Position numbers and translations under genes: made by a program. A DNA stretch of 64,000 nt. Source: Aquila chrysaetos chrysaetos (lineage: Eukaryota; Chordata; Aves; Accipitriformes; Accipitridae). The notes beneath the pieces are model-generated. The model ran no database searches, was not told the origin of the DNA, and worked only from the letters and a program-made list of their open reading frames with translations. The stretch spans positions 11,782,698-11,846,697 of the forward strand of contig NC_044024.1 in NCBI RefSeq assembly GCF_900496995.4, read 5' to 3'. The stretch's first letter is position 1, and every line of letters begins with the position of its first letter. Shown here piece after piece: positions 23,837 to 34,935 of this stretch.

Positions 23837-24849
23837 ATGGATTCCCAGAGCACCCCCTTTCCTGCCAGCCAGCTCACAGAGCACAGACTCAGCAATTCCT
23901 GCTATCAGATCCAAGACGAGTTCCTCTCTGTGACGCTCCCTGTGATGTACTCCCTCACCTTCATCATAGGGCTGCTCAGCAATGCCCTGGCCCTCTGGGT
24001 GTTCTCATGCGGTGTGCAGCGCAGGACCTCCATCACCGTGTACATGAAGAACCTGGCACTCTCTGACCTGCTGCTCTCCCTCTGCCTGCCGTTCCGCATC
24101 ACCTTTCAAAGCAAGAGCGAGCCTCTGATCTTCTGCAACATCATTGGGGCCTTCTTCTACCTCAACATGTACATCAGCATCACATTCCTCAGCCTGATCA
24201 GCCTCAACCGCTACCTGAAGATCATCTGGCCCCTGCAGAAATTTAGGATTCACACTATATCCTGTAGCACCATGGCCTCTGGGGTGGTTTGGTTGGTGCA
24301 CACAGCATTCATGCTGCCTTTCTTTTTTGAGACAAGAGGAAAGGGGCCCTGTGACCACAAATGCTTCCACTTCAGGAGCAAAAGCACCACAGCAGCAGCT
24401 TTTAACATGGTTGCAGTAGCTACTTTCTTCATCCTGCTACTGCTCTTCCTCTACTTCTACAGCAAGATATTTGCCAAGCTCCACAGAGTGTCCTCAGTGA
24501 AAGCTCAGCAGCTGAACAAGAGGACCAGCATGAGAGCCATTGCCAAGACCTTCGTAGTCCTGATCATCTTTATTGTATGCTTCACTCCCTATCACATTGT
24601 CCGCATTCCTTACATCCTTGCGCAAGTGGGGGCCATTTCTAGTCTGCCCTGGAAGCAGGGTCTCCACCTTGCTAATGAGCTTGTGCTCTGCATCTCAGCC
24701 CTCAACAGCTGCCTTGATCCAGTCATCTTCTTTTCTTGTCCAGCAGCTTCCAGAGGGCTGTCCTCTGCACCATCCAGGGCAGGCTGAAGAGAGCTCTTCT
24801 AAGGAACCAAGGGGGGCTAAGCCACAGCAGGTCTGTGACAGAGATATAG
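23837..24849 (+). CDS. P2Y-family / GPR34-like G-protein coupled receptor, frame shift near TM7
   Basis: This is a seven-helix rhodopsin-class receptor in a single coding exon. ATG 23837 was chosen because a good acceptor (TTTCTTTCCAG, ending 23820) lies just upstream. Family marks are SDLLLSLCLPFR (TM2), the conserved Cys100 with a partner in ECL2 (about Cys176), LNRY in place of DRY after TM3 (residues 123-126), CFTPYHIVR in TM6 (248-256) and NSCLDPV in TM7 (290-296). Together these indicate the P2Y/lysophospholipid-like group; GPR34 is the nearest family I recall, but the ligand is unknown. After FF (about residue 299) the frame shifts within the T-rich run 24727-24738. The original frame ends at 24787. 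The other frame continues as a normal-looking helix 8 and tail (LSSSFQRAVLC) to a stop at 24847-24849. This is either an assembly error or a real lesion. Confidence 0.8.
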
Positions 24850-25745
24850 GCTTTCCAGTGGGCCAAGGTCTCAGGCATGGGACCTTCTCATCAAGGATTT
24901 GCTCTGACTGCTGGTATTTACCAGACAAGACTTGCTGGGAAGACAGAGAAAGAAACTGGAACCACTTCATGTTTCTTCCACTGATACCACCAGGGCTTGA
25001 GCTTCCTTGAGGGGGGGTAGATGAAGAGGAAAGGATAACTGGGACCTTACTTTTTCCTGCACCAGCTCTGCTGACACAGCTGAAGAACATATTTCCCAGG
25101 AAGAATGAAGGCTGGAAGTGTCAAGGGAGAAACAGCCTTGGCCTAGGGTCTCCACCCAGCCTGGGGAAGGGCAGGTACAGAGCCCAGGACTGAGACAGGC
25201 TCCTTCAACGTGAGGAAGGGGAGTGATGGGAGGAATGAGAATCTGCTGTGAAAGTTTCCTAAGTACCACATCATCTCCATGCCAGAGAAAGCAGGAAAAG
25301 GGAAAGGGAGATGAAGAGTGCAGAAGCATTGGGAAGAGGGAGACACCCATCAGAGCATTACTTGGGGAGTGGGTGAGTATTTTGCTCAATGACGGAGCCC
25401 AGAAATGTGCACTGCGGGGTTTGGAGGACAGGCATGCCAGGAAACATTGCAAACCTGTAACCCCAAACCAGGATAATGATAACTTTTCCTCTCTTGTTGT
25501 TCCCAGAGTCTTTGTAACTCCAGGTTTTCTGTGTACTCAAACAGATAGCTCCAGGCCTTCTTTAGCAATTTTCCTTTGCTCATTTCACTGGCATGTTCAG
25601 CCAGGACCAGCAGCCGTGCCTGGCCATTGCACAAGCACTTGTTTGGTGCTTGAACCGTGCCAAGAACATCCAGCAAGGGGTCCAATGGCCAAAGGGAATA
25701 CACCACAGAAGGGCCTAGCAATATTTTCTGCTTTTCTTCTTCTTT
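24850..25745. other. Intergenic sequence
   Basis: No gene or recognisable repeat was seen between the receptor gene and ERV copy C. Confidence 0.5.
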
Positions 25746-25750
25746 GGTGT

Positions 25751-26196
25751 TGTCCTGGGTTCAGCTGGGATAGAGTTAATTTTTACAGGAACCTGGGAGG
25801 TGGGGGGGCATAGCCGGGGCAGCTGACCTGAACTAGCCAAGGAGCTATTCCATACCATGTGACATCATGCTCAGTATATACATGGGGAGTGGGCCGGGGG
25901 GAGGGCTCTCCTGCTCTCTCTGACTTTCGGTGGGGGAAGTGGCGGAGCGTCGGGTCCCGGGTGGTGAGCAGTTGCACTGTGCATCACTCTTTTCTGTATA
26001 CTCTTTCATTAGTACCGTCGTTGTTGTTGTAACTTTTTTTGCGTTGTCCCAGTAAACTGCCCTTATCCCAACCCTCGAGGTTCCAGGTTTTTTTCTTTTC
26101 TCTCCTCCGTCTCCCCCCTATCCCACCGGAGGGGGCGGGAGGAGTGAGCGAGCGGCTGCGTGGTCCTTTGTTACCGGCTGGGCTGAAACCACGACA
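25751..26196 (+). repeat. 5' LTR of copy C
   Basis: The 446-bp LTR begins TGTCCTGGGTTCAGCTGGGA and ends GAAACCACGACA. It contains a TATA-like CAGTATATACATGG (about 25871) and a pyrimidine-rich R/U5 part. Compared with the older solo LTR it lacks a block after the first 35 bases. Confidence 0.95.
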
Positions 26197-26204
26197 GTCC
26201 TTTT

Positions 26205-26222
26205 TGGCGCCCAACGTGGGGC
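26205..26222 (+). promoter_or_regulatory. Primer-binding site, tRNA-Lys1,2 type
   Basis: TGGCGCCCAACGTGGGGC is an exact match to the tRNA-Lys1,2 type primer site. It lies eight bases inside the 5' LTR. Confidence 0.92.
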
Positions 26223-26305
26223 ACGAAGGGTTGAGATAACGACAGATCTGGCCAGAGCGTGTTGAAACAAATTTGTCATACGCATTCCTTATATTAGATA
26301 AATAG

Positions 26306-28268
26306 ATGTTAGTCACAATGTTGATTAATTTGTTTACATGGTGGCGTTTTGTAGGTCCTTATATGCTCTATGTATTGCCTGTAGTTACGTTTCTCACCTC
26401 TGGGAGAGTGATTGGGATTATCATTTTGCTGTACTGGGCAATGTCGACTTGTGAAATGATTACATCACTGGTCATGAGGTTAAGCTGGTATCTGTATGAG
26501 GCAGTGATATCATTTCCATACTTTGGGCACCTTCTATCGGATTTTATTGGTAATTACAGCCAATCCATGGGGGAGTTAGGGGGGGATACTTCCCCCCGTC
26601 CGTTCGCCTCCCTCTTCTCCTTCCGACTAATTACAACAGCTTTTGAGAACTTTGAATATCCTTGGGATGCACAAGCCACTGTGCTGTTAGTGCTATGCCT
26701 CCTGAATATGTTTCAGGTCTTGTTTAGGGCTACAAAAAGGCTCTTTAAGAGTACCACCCAGAGATCTGCCCCAAAGCTGGATATTCATGGGTGGCACGGC
26801 ATGTGGGAGGATATGGGCAGGTATCTAGAGAACTTCTCACCCCCAGTGGCTTGGAAGTTCACTCCTGAACAACTACAGAACCCTCATGAAGTGGTAGAAT
26901 ATTTGAAAGAAAAATGCTGTGGCTATTCCAAAGATGTACAACTCGCTGCACTGTGCTGGGCCCTGGCCAGTATCTACCAAACACTGCTTGATATTAGGCA
27001 GCACCCTCAGGGAGAAAAGGGGGAAAAGATGGAAAACAGGGCAGCAGGCACCGTGGCTACCCCTGCCCCGGCAACAGGCACCGTGGCTACCCCTACCCCG
27101 GCAACAGGCAGCGCGGCTACCCCAACCGCAGTGACAGATACTGCGGCTAAACCAGAGAACCAACCTGTGCCGGTATCAGTCGCCCCTGTACAGAAAAAGA
27201 AACACACAAAGAAATCAGTTCGCTCAGTGAGAGATGAAGATGAACCAGGGTCATCACGAGAACAGGAGGAAGAGGCAGAACCTGAAATAATCACCCGATC
27301 TCTATCCCTGAGTGAGTTGCGTGACATGCGAAAAGATTTTAGCCGCCACCCAGGTGAGCACATTGTTACCTGGCTGCTCCGATGCTGGGATAATGGGGCT
27401 AGTAGTGTGGAATTAGAGGGTAAGGAAGCCAAGCAGTTGGGATCTCTGTCTAGGGAAGGGGGCATCGACAAGGCGATTGGGAGAAAAACACAAGTCCTCA
27501 GCCTCTGGAGGCGACTTCTGTTAGGTGTAAAGGAAAGATACCCCTTCAAGGATGAAGTTACATGTCACCAAGGCAAGTGGACCACCATGGAGAGAGGTAT
27601 CCAGTACCTGAGGGAATTAGCCGTGCTGGAGGTGATTTATAATGATCCAGAAAATGCGCAGTCACCCATAGACCCAGATGATGTCCAATGCACACAACCC
27701 ATGTGGCGGAAGTTTCTACGAAGTGCACCACCAACCTATGCCAACTCATTGGCAGTAATGTCCTGGAAAGAAGGCCATGGACAAAACGGTGGATGAATTG
27801 GCTGTCCAACTCCGGCAATACGAAGGAAGTCTCTCTTCCTCCCTACGGGCCTGTGTCTCGGCTGTAGAGGAACTGTCCCGAGAGTTCCAGCAATTCAAAG
27901 TGGATATGTCTTCCTCCCCACCTGTACAGGCCCGCATCGCAGCTATTGGGAGTAAGCATTCCTCTGCCCAAGAGAGAGGAGAGAGAAAGTACACACGACG
28001 GGCTAACCTGTGGTTTTACCTGCGCGACCATGGAGAGGACATGAGGAAGTGGGATGGAAAGCCTACCTCAGTCCTGGATGCACGGGTACGGGAGTTGCGA
28101 GAAAAAGCAACCAGGAAAGAGGATTCTTCTTGGAAAACTGCTGCTCCAGTTTCCTGTGAGGAGTCCCCCAGATGCAGTAGATGGGCTGATCACATTTCTG
28201 ATCCTCTTGAAGGGACTTCTGATTCACGGGTGCGAAAAGTGAGTAACGAATATTCTAACCAGGATTAG
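26306..28268 (+). pseudogene. Copy C gag-position region
   Basis: The protein opens with several hydrophobic stretches (about residues 1-75, for example MLYVLPVVTFLTSG and IIILLYWAM, and again near residues 125-145 with TVLLVLCLLNMFQVLF). It continues with WHGMWEDMGRYLENFSPP and FTPEQLQNP, then an Ala/Thr/Pro repeat, a basic patch (KKKHTKKSV), an acidic stretch and a helical C-terminal half. No Cys-His zinc knuckle was seen. Such a membrane-like N-terminus is not typical of retroviral Gag. The same layout occurs in copies A and B. It is a fossil with at least one break. Confidence 0.75.
27041..27155 (+). repeat. 30-bp tandem repeat in copy C gag
   Basis: Nearly four 30-bp units encode variants of ATGTVATPTP. 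Related but shorter repetition lies at the same place in copy B (about 15000-15063), while copy A has little of it, so unit number varies among family members. Confidence 0.85.
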
Positions 28269-28289
28269 AGGGGCCCTGCCTCCAGCCAG

Positions 28290-31200
28290 GTGGAGGAGAG
28301 GGACAACCGAGTCTACTGGACAGTGTGGATTCGATGGCCTGGCACATCAGACCCACAGGAATATAAGGCTCTAGTAGACACTGGTGCACAATGCACCCTA
28401 ATGCCATCAAGTTATAAAGGGGCAGAACCCATCTGTATCTCTGGTGTGACAGGGGGATCCCAAGAGCTAACTGTATTAGAAGCTGAAATGAGTCTAACCG
28501 GGAATGACTGGCATAAACACCCCATTGCAACTGGCCCAGAGGCCCCGTGCATCCTTGGTATAGATTATCTCAGGAGGGGATATTTCAAGGACCCAAAAGG
28601 GTACCGTTGGGCTTTTGGTATAGCTGCATTGGAGACGGAGGAGATTGAACAGCTGTCTACCCTGCCTGGTCTCTCTCAAGACCCTTCGGTTGTGGGGTTG
28701 CTGAAGGTTGAAGAACAACAGGTGCCAATTGCTACCACGACGGTGCACCGGCGGCAATATCGCACCAACCGAGACTCCCTGATCCCCATCCATAAGCTGA
28801 TTTGCCAATTGGAGAGTCAAGGAGTGATCAGCAAGACTCACTCACCCTTTAATAGTCCCATATGGCCCGTGCGGAAATCTAATGGGGAATGGAGACTAAA
28901 CAGTAGACTATCGTGGGCTGAATGAAGTCACGCCACCGCTGAGCGCTGCTGTGCCAGATATGTTAGAGCTTCAATATGAACTGGAATCAAAGGCAGCTAA
29001 GTGGTATGCCACAATTGACATTGCTAATGCATTTTTTTCCATCCCTTTGGCAGCGGAGTGCAGGCCACAGTTTGCCTTTACTTGGAGGGGTGTCCAGTAC
29101 ACCTGGAATCGACTGCCCCAGGGGTGGAAACACAGCCCCACTATTTGCCATGGACTGATCCAGGCTGCACTGGAAAAAGGTGAAGCTCCAGAGCACCTGC
29201 AATACATTGATGACATCATCGTATGGGGCAACACGGCAGAAGAAGTGTTGAGAAAGGGAAGAAAATAATCCAAATCCTTTTGAAGGCTGGTTTTGCCATA
29301 AAAGAAAGTAAGGTCAAGGGACCTGCACAGGAGATCCAGTTCTTAGGAGTAAAATGGCAAGACGGGGCGTCGTCAGATCCCTATGGATGTGATCAACAAA
29401 ATAGCAGCTATGTCCCCACCAACTAATAAAAAGGAAACACAAGCTTTCTTAGGTGTTGTGGGCTTTTGGAGAATGCATATTCCAAATTACAGTCAAATTG
29501 TAAGTCCTCTCTACCAAGTTACCCGGAAGAAGAATGATTTTAAATGGGGGCCTGAGCAACGACAAGCTTTTGAACAAATTAAGCGGGAGATTGTTCATGC
29601 AGTAGCTCTTGGGCCAGTCCGGGCAGGACAAGATGTTATAAATGTGCTCTACAACTGCAGCTGGGGAGAATGGCCCTACCTGGAGCCTCTGGCAGAAAGC
29701 ACCTGGGGAGACCCGAGGTCGACCCCTGGGGTTTTGGAGTCGGGGATACAGAGGATCCGAGGCTCGCTATACTCCAACTGAAAAAGAGATATTGGCAGCA
29801 TATGAAGGAGTTCGAGCCGCCTCAGAAGTAGTTGGTACTGAAACACAGCTCCTCTTAGCACCCCTACTGCCAGTGCTGGGCTGGATGTTCAAAGGGAAGG
29901 TCTCCTCTACACATCATGCAACTGATGCCACGTGGAGTAAGTGGGCCGCACTGATCACACGACGGGCTCGCATAGGAAACCCCAGTCGCCCAGGAATTGT
30001 GGAAGTGATCATGGACTGGCCAGAAGGCAAAAATTTTGGAATGTCGCCAGAGGAGGAGGTGACACGGGCTGAAGAGGCCCCGCTGTATAATAAACTGCCA
30101 GAAAATGAGAGGCAATATGCTCTGTTCACTGATGGGTCCTGTCGCATTGTGGGAAAACATCGGAGGTGGAAGGCTGCTGTATGGAGTCCTACACGACTAG
30201 TCGCAGAAACTGCTGAAGGAGAAGGTGAATCGAGTCAGTTTGCAGAGGTGAAAGCCATCCAGCTAGCGTTAGACATTGCTGAAAGAGAAAAGTGGCCAGT
30301 GCTCTATCTCTATACCGACTCATGGATGGTGGCAAATGCCCTATGGGGGTGGCTACAGCAATGGAAGAAGAGCAACTGGCAGCGCAGAGGTAAACTCATC
30401 TGGGCTGCCGCACTGTGGCAAGATATTGCTGTTCGGATAGAGAAGCTAGTGGTAAAAGTACGCCACGTAGATGCTCATGTACCCAAGAGTCGGGCCACTG
30501 AAGAACATCAAAACAACCAGCAGGCAGATCAGGCCGCCCAGATTGAAGTGTCTCAGGTGGACCTGGACTGGCAACGTAGGGGTGAGCTATTTATGGCTCA
30601 GTGGGCCCATGATACCTCGGGCCATCAGGGAAGAGATGCAACATATAGATGGGCTCGCGATCGAGGGGTGGACTTAACCATGGACACTATCGCACAGGTT
30701 ATCCATGAATGTGAAACATGTGCTGCAATTAAGCAAGCCAAGCGACTGAAACCCCTGTCGTATGGAGGGCGATGGCTGAATATAAACAGTGGGAGGCCTG
30801 GCAGATTGACTATATCACACTCCCACGAACCCGCCAAGGCAAGTGCCATGTGCTTACAATGGTGGAAGCAACCACTGGATGGCTGGAAACATATCCTGTG
30901 TCCCACGCCACTGCCCAGAACACTATCCTGGGCCTTGAAGAGAAAGTCTTATGGCAACACGGTACCCCAGAAAGAATCGAGTCAGACAACGGGACTCACT
31001 TCCGAAACAACCTCATAGACACCTGGGCCAAAGAACATGGCACTGAGTGGGTATATCACATCCCTTATCACGCACCAGCCTCCGGAAAAATCGAACGATA
31101 CAATGGACTGCTGAAAACTACATTGAGAGCAATGGGGGGTGGAACTTTCAAACATTGGGATACACATTTAACAAAAGCCACCTGGTTAGTTAATACTAGA

Positions 31201-31455
31201 GGATCCACCAATCGGGCGAGCCCCGCCCAACCAAGACTTCCACATACTGTAGAAGGGGATAAAGTTCCTGTAGTGCACATGAGGAGTATGTTAGGAAAGA
31301 CAGTCTGGGTTAGTCCTCCCTCACGCAGAGACAAACCCATCCAAGGGGTGGTTTTTGCTCAGGGACCTGGGTACACCTGGTGGGTGATGCAGAAGGATGG
31401 GGAAGTTCGATGTGTACCTCAGGGAGATTTGATTTTGGGAGAGAATAGCCAGTGA
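28290..31455 (+). pseudogene. Copy C pol region: protease, RT, RNase H, integrase
   Basis: Protease: LVDTGAQCTLMPS (about 28370). RT: NAFFSIPLA, RLPQGWKHSPTICHG and the catalytic YIDDIIVWG (about 29200), then FLGVVGFWRMHIP. RNase H: LFTDGSCRIVG (about 30120) and LYTDSWMVANALWG. Integrase: a His/His-Cys/Cys zinc module (HDTSGHQG to CETC, about 30600-30725) and the DDE core with WQIDYI, ESDNGTHF and SGKIERYNGLLK (about 30800-31120). The order is the normal retroviral pol order. It is a fossil with several breaks. Confidence 0.9.
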
Positions 31456-31850
31456 ACTAGGCTGTATGATATTTAACTGCTAAATAACCTGCCAATGTAT
31501 GTCATTGTATCTATAGTGTCTATATGCCATATCAAGGGTATTACTGTAAGAATTACCCAAATGACTGAAGAATGGACTTTGAAACTGAGCCAGGAACAAC
31601 AGTGATAGAACTTGAACTGGCGCCCAGCAATTTCCTCAAGATCAACATCTTCAACCTGCAGACCAAGGGTGTGGGTTGCATCAAATGTACCAGCCAGAAG
31701 TTCCAGAGACAGCATACAACAACCCAACACCTCACACCATCTCTCTTATCCTGAAGAAGTGTTACAACAGATGGAGCCTCAAAGTCATGGACTAAATAAA
31801 ATTGATGGACACATTGGAGGGATAACCCATTGACTAAGGGAATACTATTT

Positions 31851-31872
31851 GTATGTGTGTGTGTGTGTGTGG
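31851..31872 (+). repeat. (TG)n microsatellite
   Basis: About ten TG units lie in the non-coding stretch between integrase and the 3' LTR of copy C. Confidence 0.85.
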
Positions 31873-31984
31873 GGGTGTCCATATACATATATATCTATAT
31901 ATAAGACAAGGAAAGTGGTAGTGGTTGATTGGAAAATGTAAGATCTGGGCATGATGTAAATGGTATAGAATAAGGGGTGGATAA

Positions 31985-32430
31985 TGTCCTGGGTTCAGCT
32001 GGGATAGAGTTAATTTTTACAGGAACCTGGGAGGTGGGGGGGCATAGCTGGGGCAGCTGACCTGAACTAGCCAAGGAGCTATTCCATACCATGTGACATC
32101 ATGCTCAGTATATACATGGGGAGTGGGCCGGGGGGAGGGCTCTCCTGCTCTCTCTGACTTTCGGTGGGGGAAGTGGCGGAGCGTCGGGTCCCGGGTGGTG
32201 AGCAGTTGCACTGTGCATCACTCTTTTCTGTATACTCTTTCATTAGTACCGTCGTTGTTGTTGTAACTTTTTTTGCGTTGTCCCAGTAAACTGCCCTTAT
32301 CCCAACCCTCGAGGTTCCAGGTTTTTTTCTTTTCTCTCCTCCGTCTCCCCCCTATCCCACCGGAGGGGGCGGGAGGAGTGAGCGAGCGGCTGCGTGGTCC
32401 TTTGTTACCGGCTGGGCTGAAACCATGACA
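31985..32430 (+). repeat. 3' LTR of copy C
   Basis: The 446-bp LTR is the partner of 25751-26196, with about two differences. It is preceded by a short purine-rich tract (GAATAAGGGGTGGATAA). Confidence 0.95.
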
Positions 32431-32435
32431 GGTGT

Positions 32436-33720
32436 CCATTCTCTTCCTGCAAAAGAGAACATTTCCCTGTTTGTATTTTTTCCATTTTATACGCTCATCC
32501 ATTTGCTTATTTTAGAAGACTGCAGACTTGGAGACAGAGACTTAGCCATTCACACATCAGGCAAACACAGCCTGGGCTATGAGGAGGATTTTCACTCAGA
32601 CTGCAAACTGTTCTAGTAACTGTTTAGCTCAAACACTTGAATAATACTTGGGAGAATAAAATGTTTCATTAAAGACTGAATCCTCTGACCTTTGCACTTA
32701 AGGTCTGAGCAACCCCAAACCGCACTGTAGCTCTGTTGAAGGAGCACCTTAAAAATCAGAGGACAAGACTCACTGTGCTTTTCCATCTCTACTACTAAAA
32801 CTGTTAAGACCAGGAGAGGGATATTTTTCTCTTTAATGGGGGTGGGGGGAAACACTAAAAGCCAAGCTCTTCCTGTGGAAAGCTGCAAATAAAGGTCACA
32901 AAACTGTTCACATTTTCCGACTAGTGTTAACAAGAGTCAAAGCAGAAACACTATGTGGTTCAGAAGCCTCAGCATTGCAACACCACGGTATGTGCACCCC
33001 ATACGGCCCTTCCCTTGTGGGAAGTCAAGTTTCCCCCCTCATAAAGCGGAGTCCCTCGACACCTCCCTGCCTGTAGAGTAGCACAGAGGCTAGAAATCCT
33101 CAGAAGCCCACACCTGGCCAGCACCCCATGCCCCGCTCCACAGCGGAGGTCTGTGCAGGACACAAAGTACCAGTGCAGGTTTCCCCTTTGGGGGAAACTA
33201 GACGGTGATGGCGGTGAGAGGAGATGGGACCCCGAGTGCAGGTGGGGGGCCAGCAGGCAGGAGGAAGCAGGAGGCTAGCAGAGGAGCAGAGACAGCCCCC
33301 GGGCAGTAGGAGAAGCCACAGGGCGAAGGGGCTGACGCTCACTCCCGAGAGACAGGTGCCCCACGCCATGTCTTTTCCTTGACGGAGAAAGGAGCTCCTG
33401 CGGCTGCTCCCCCCGGACCGGAGGGAGGCGGGCTGGGCCGGCTCCTTCCTGGAGCTAGGGGCACCTCCCAGCCCGGCTCCCTGCAGCGCAGCACGTCCCG
33501 GACTCACAGAGCTGGGGGCGGGCCCCGACCCCGGGAAACGACCCTCGGGAGCGCGCCCGGAACGGGAACGCACAGCGCGAGGCCGGCCGGGGCCCACCCA
33601 GGGAACGGCCGAGGGGGCGGCCGCGGCCCAAGGCGGGGCAGCCGTCCGCCGCCACGCCCCCAGAGGCCCACCCGCCAGGCACCCCCTCCCGCCGTACCGT
33701 TCCGCTTCTTCACGGTCACC
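32436..33720. other. Intergenic sequence leading into the F8A1 CpG island
   Basis: The left half is ordinary sequence. From about 33300 GC content and CpG density rise towards the F8A1 promoter. No separate gene was seen. Confidence 0.5.
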
Positions 33721-33722
33721 TC

Positions 33723-33771
33723 CCCGCCCCCGCCCCGCCGTCCGCGTGACCCCGGAGCGGGCGCCGATTGG
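33723..33771 (+). promoter_or_regulatory. F8A1 promoter elements: GC boxes and inverted CCAAT
   Basis: CCCGCCCCCGCCCCGCC (about 33723-33740) offers Sp1-type GC boxes, and GATTGGCCC (ATTGG at 33767-33771) is an inverted CCAAT box about 60 bp before the ATG. The whole stretch is a CpG island. The function is inferred. Confidence 0.55.
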
Positions 33772-33827
33772 CCCAGCGGCGCGCGAGGCGGAGCGGCGCG
33801 GCGCGCGTCAGTTCCGGGCGGCGCGCG

Positions 33828-34935
33828 ATGCTGGCGGCGGCGGGCAGCTCCAGCTCCGGCTCCGGCTCCGGCCCCGGCCCCGGCGGGGCGGGCGGCGCCG
33901 GGCCGGTCCTCGGCGGCGACGGGGACTTCCTGTCGCGGTACCGGCTGGTGTCGGCCAAGCTGCGGCGGCGGTTCCTGCGGAAGCCGAACGTGGCGGAGGC
34001 GGCGGAGCAGTTCGCGGCGCTGGCGCGGGAGCTGCGCGCCCAGGAGAGCCTGCCCTACGCGGCCTGGTGCCAGCTGGCCGTGGCGCGCTGCGCCCAGAGC
34101 CTCTTCCACGGGCCCGCCGAGGCGGCCGCCCTGGCCGAGGCGGCGCGGCTCTTCCTGCGCCAGGAGCGGGACCTGCGGCAGCGCCTGGGGCTGCGCGGCG
34201 GCTTCGGCGAGCACGTGGCGGCGGCGCAGAGCTGCGGCGCCTTCGCCGCCCGCCTGCACCTGGAGCGGGGGCAGCCGGCGCTGGCGGCCGGGCTGTGCCT
34301 GGAGCTGGCGGCGGCGCTGCGCGACACGGGCCGGCCCGCCCGCGCCGCCGCGCCCCTGCAGCGGGCGGCCGAGCTGCTGGCGGCGGCGCGGCTGCCCCTG
34401 GAGGCGCTGCGCTGCCTGGCCGAGCGCGCCTCCTGCCTGCTGCTGGGCCGCGACTACGCCGGCGCGCTGGCGGCGCTGACGCGGGGCGCAGGCGCTGGCC
34501 GGGGCCGGGCTGGGGCTGGGCGGCGCCGGGGCCGCGCCCGCGCCCGGCGGCGCCTTCCTGGACGTGCTGGCGCGCTGCGAGGTGTCGCGGGTGCTGCTGC
34601 TGCTGCTGCTGCAGCCGCCGCCCGCCAAGCTGCTGCCCGAGCACGCCCGGACGCTGGAGCAGTACTGCTGGGAGGCGCCGGAGGGCGGCGCGGGGCCGGG
34701 GCCCGGGCCCGGGGGCGGCCCCGGCGCCGGCGGCGGGCTGCCGCCGGCGGCGAGCTACCTGCCGGCCGAGCTCTTCCTGCTGTTGCAGTCGGCCGTGTTG
34801 GCGTGCCAGGAGAAGGACGCGGAGGCGCTGAAGGCCCTGCAGGCCGAGCTGTGGCCGCTGCTCAGTGCCGAGCAGAACCACCTGCTGCACCTGGTGCTGC
34901 AGGAGATGCTCAGCCCCGCCGGACAGGGGCTCTGA
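33828..34935 (+). CDS. F8A1: F8A1 / HAP40, 40-kDa huntingtin-associated protein, intronless, frame shift in a G run
   Basis: HAP40 is a helical, TPR-like protein that binds and stabilises huntingtin and acts in endosome traffic. The start at 33828 gives [13 protein letters not shown], then family blocks [40 protein letters not shown]-like [22 protein letters not shown] and [15 protein letters not shown]. The C-terminal part lies in another frame from about 34490: [20 protein letters not shown] and [18 protein letters not shown], ending SPAGQGL. The switch is at the GGGG run 34483-34486, in extremely GC-rich DNA. Without one base the frame would give about 368 aa against 371 in human, so a sequencing error is the likeliest cause. 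As in mammals it lacks introns. An upstream in-frame ATG at 33768 is less likely. Confidence 0.9.

Larger units (their letters stand above)
25746..32435 (+). mobile_element. ERV copy C: young two-LTR provirus of the A/B family, with target duplication
   Basis: The provirus (25751-32430) lies between perfect 5-bp duplications GGTGT (25746-25750 and 32431-32435). Parts are the 5' LTR (25751-26196), primer site (26205-26222), gag region (about 26306-28268), protease (about 28290-28640), RT, RNase H and integrase (to 31455), then about 500 bp without a visible env and the 3' LTR (31985-32430). The LTRs differ at about two of 446 positions, giving roughly one million years or less at about 2e-9 changes per site per year. 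The coding regions look nearly whole but carry roughly half a dozen breaks. No env and a 5-bp duplication suggest an ERVL-like (class III) element. The primer-site type is also that of foamy viruses, which are distant relatives of class III. Confidence 0.92.

Noticed and set aside
26205-26222. Possible tRNA fragment
   Set aside because: It is an 18-base primer-binding site next to an LTR, not a tRNA gene. No cloverleaf surrounds it.
33768-33827. Upstream in-frame ATG for F8A1
   Set aside because: The inverted CCAAT box overlaps it, and the human protein begins at the equivalent of the downstream start.
33379-34890. Several long overlapping open frames on both strands around F8A1
   Set aside because: They are arginine/alanine/proline/glycine-rich shadows of a very GC-rich region. 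Only the two frames with HAP40 motifs are real.
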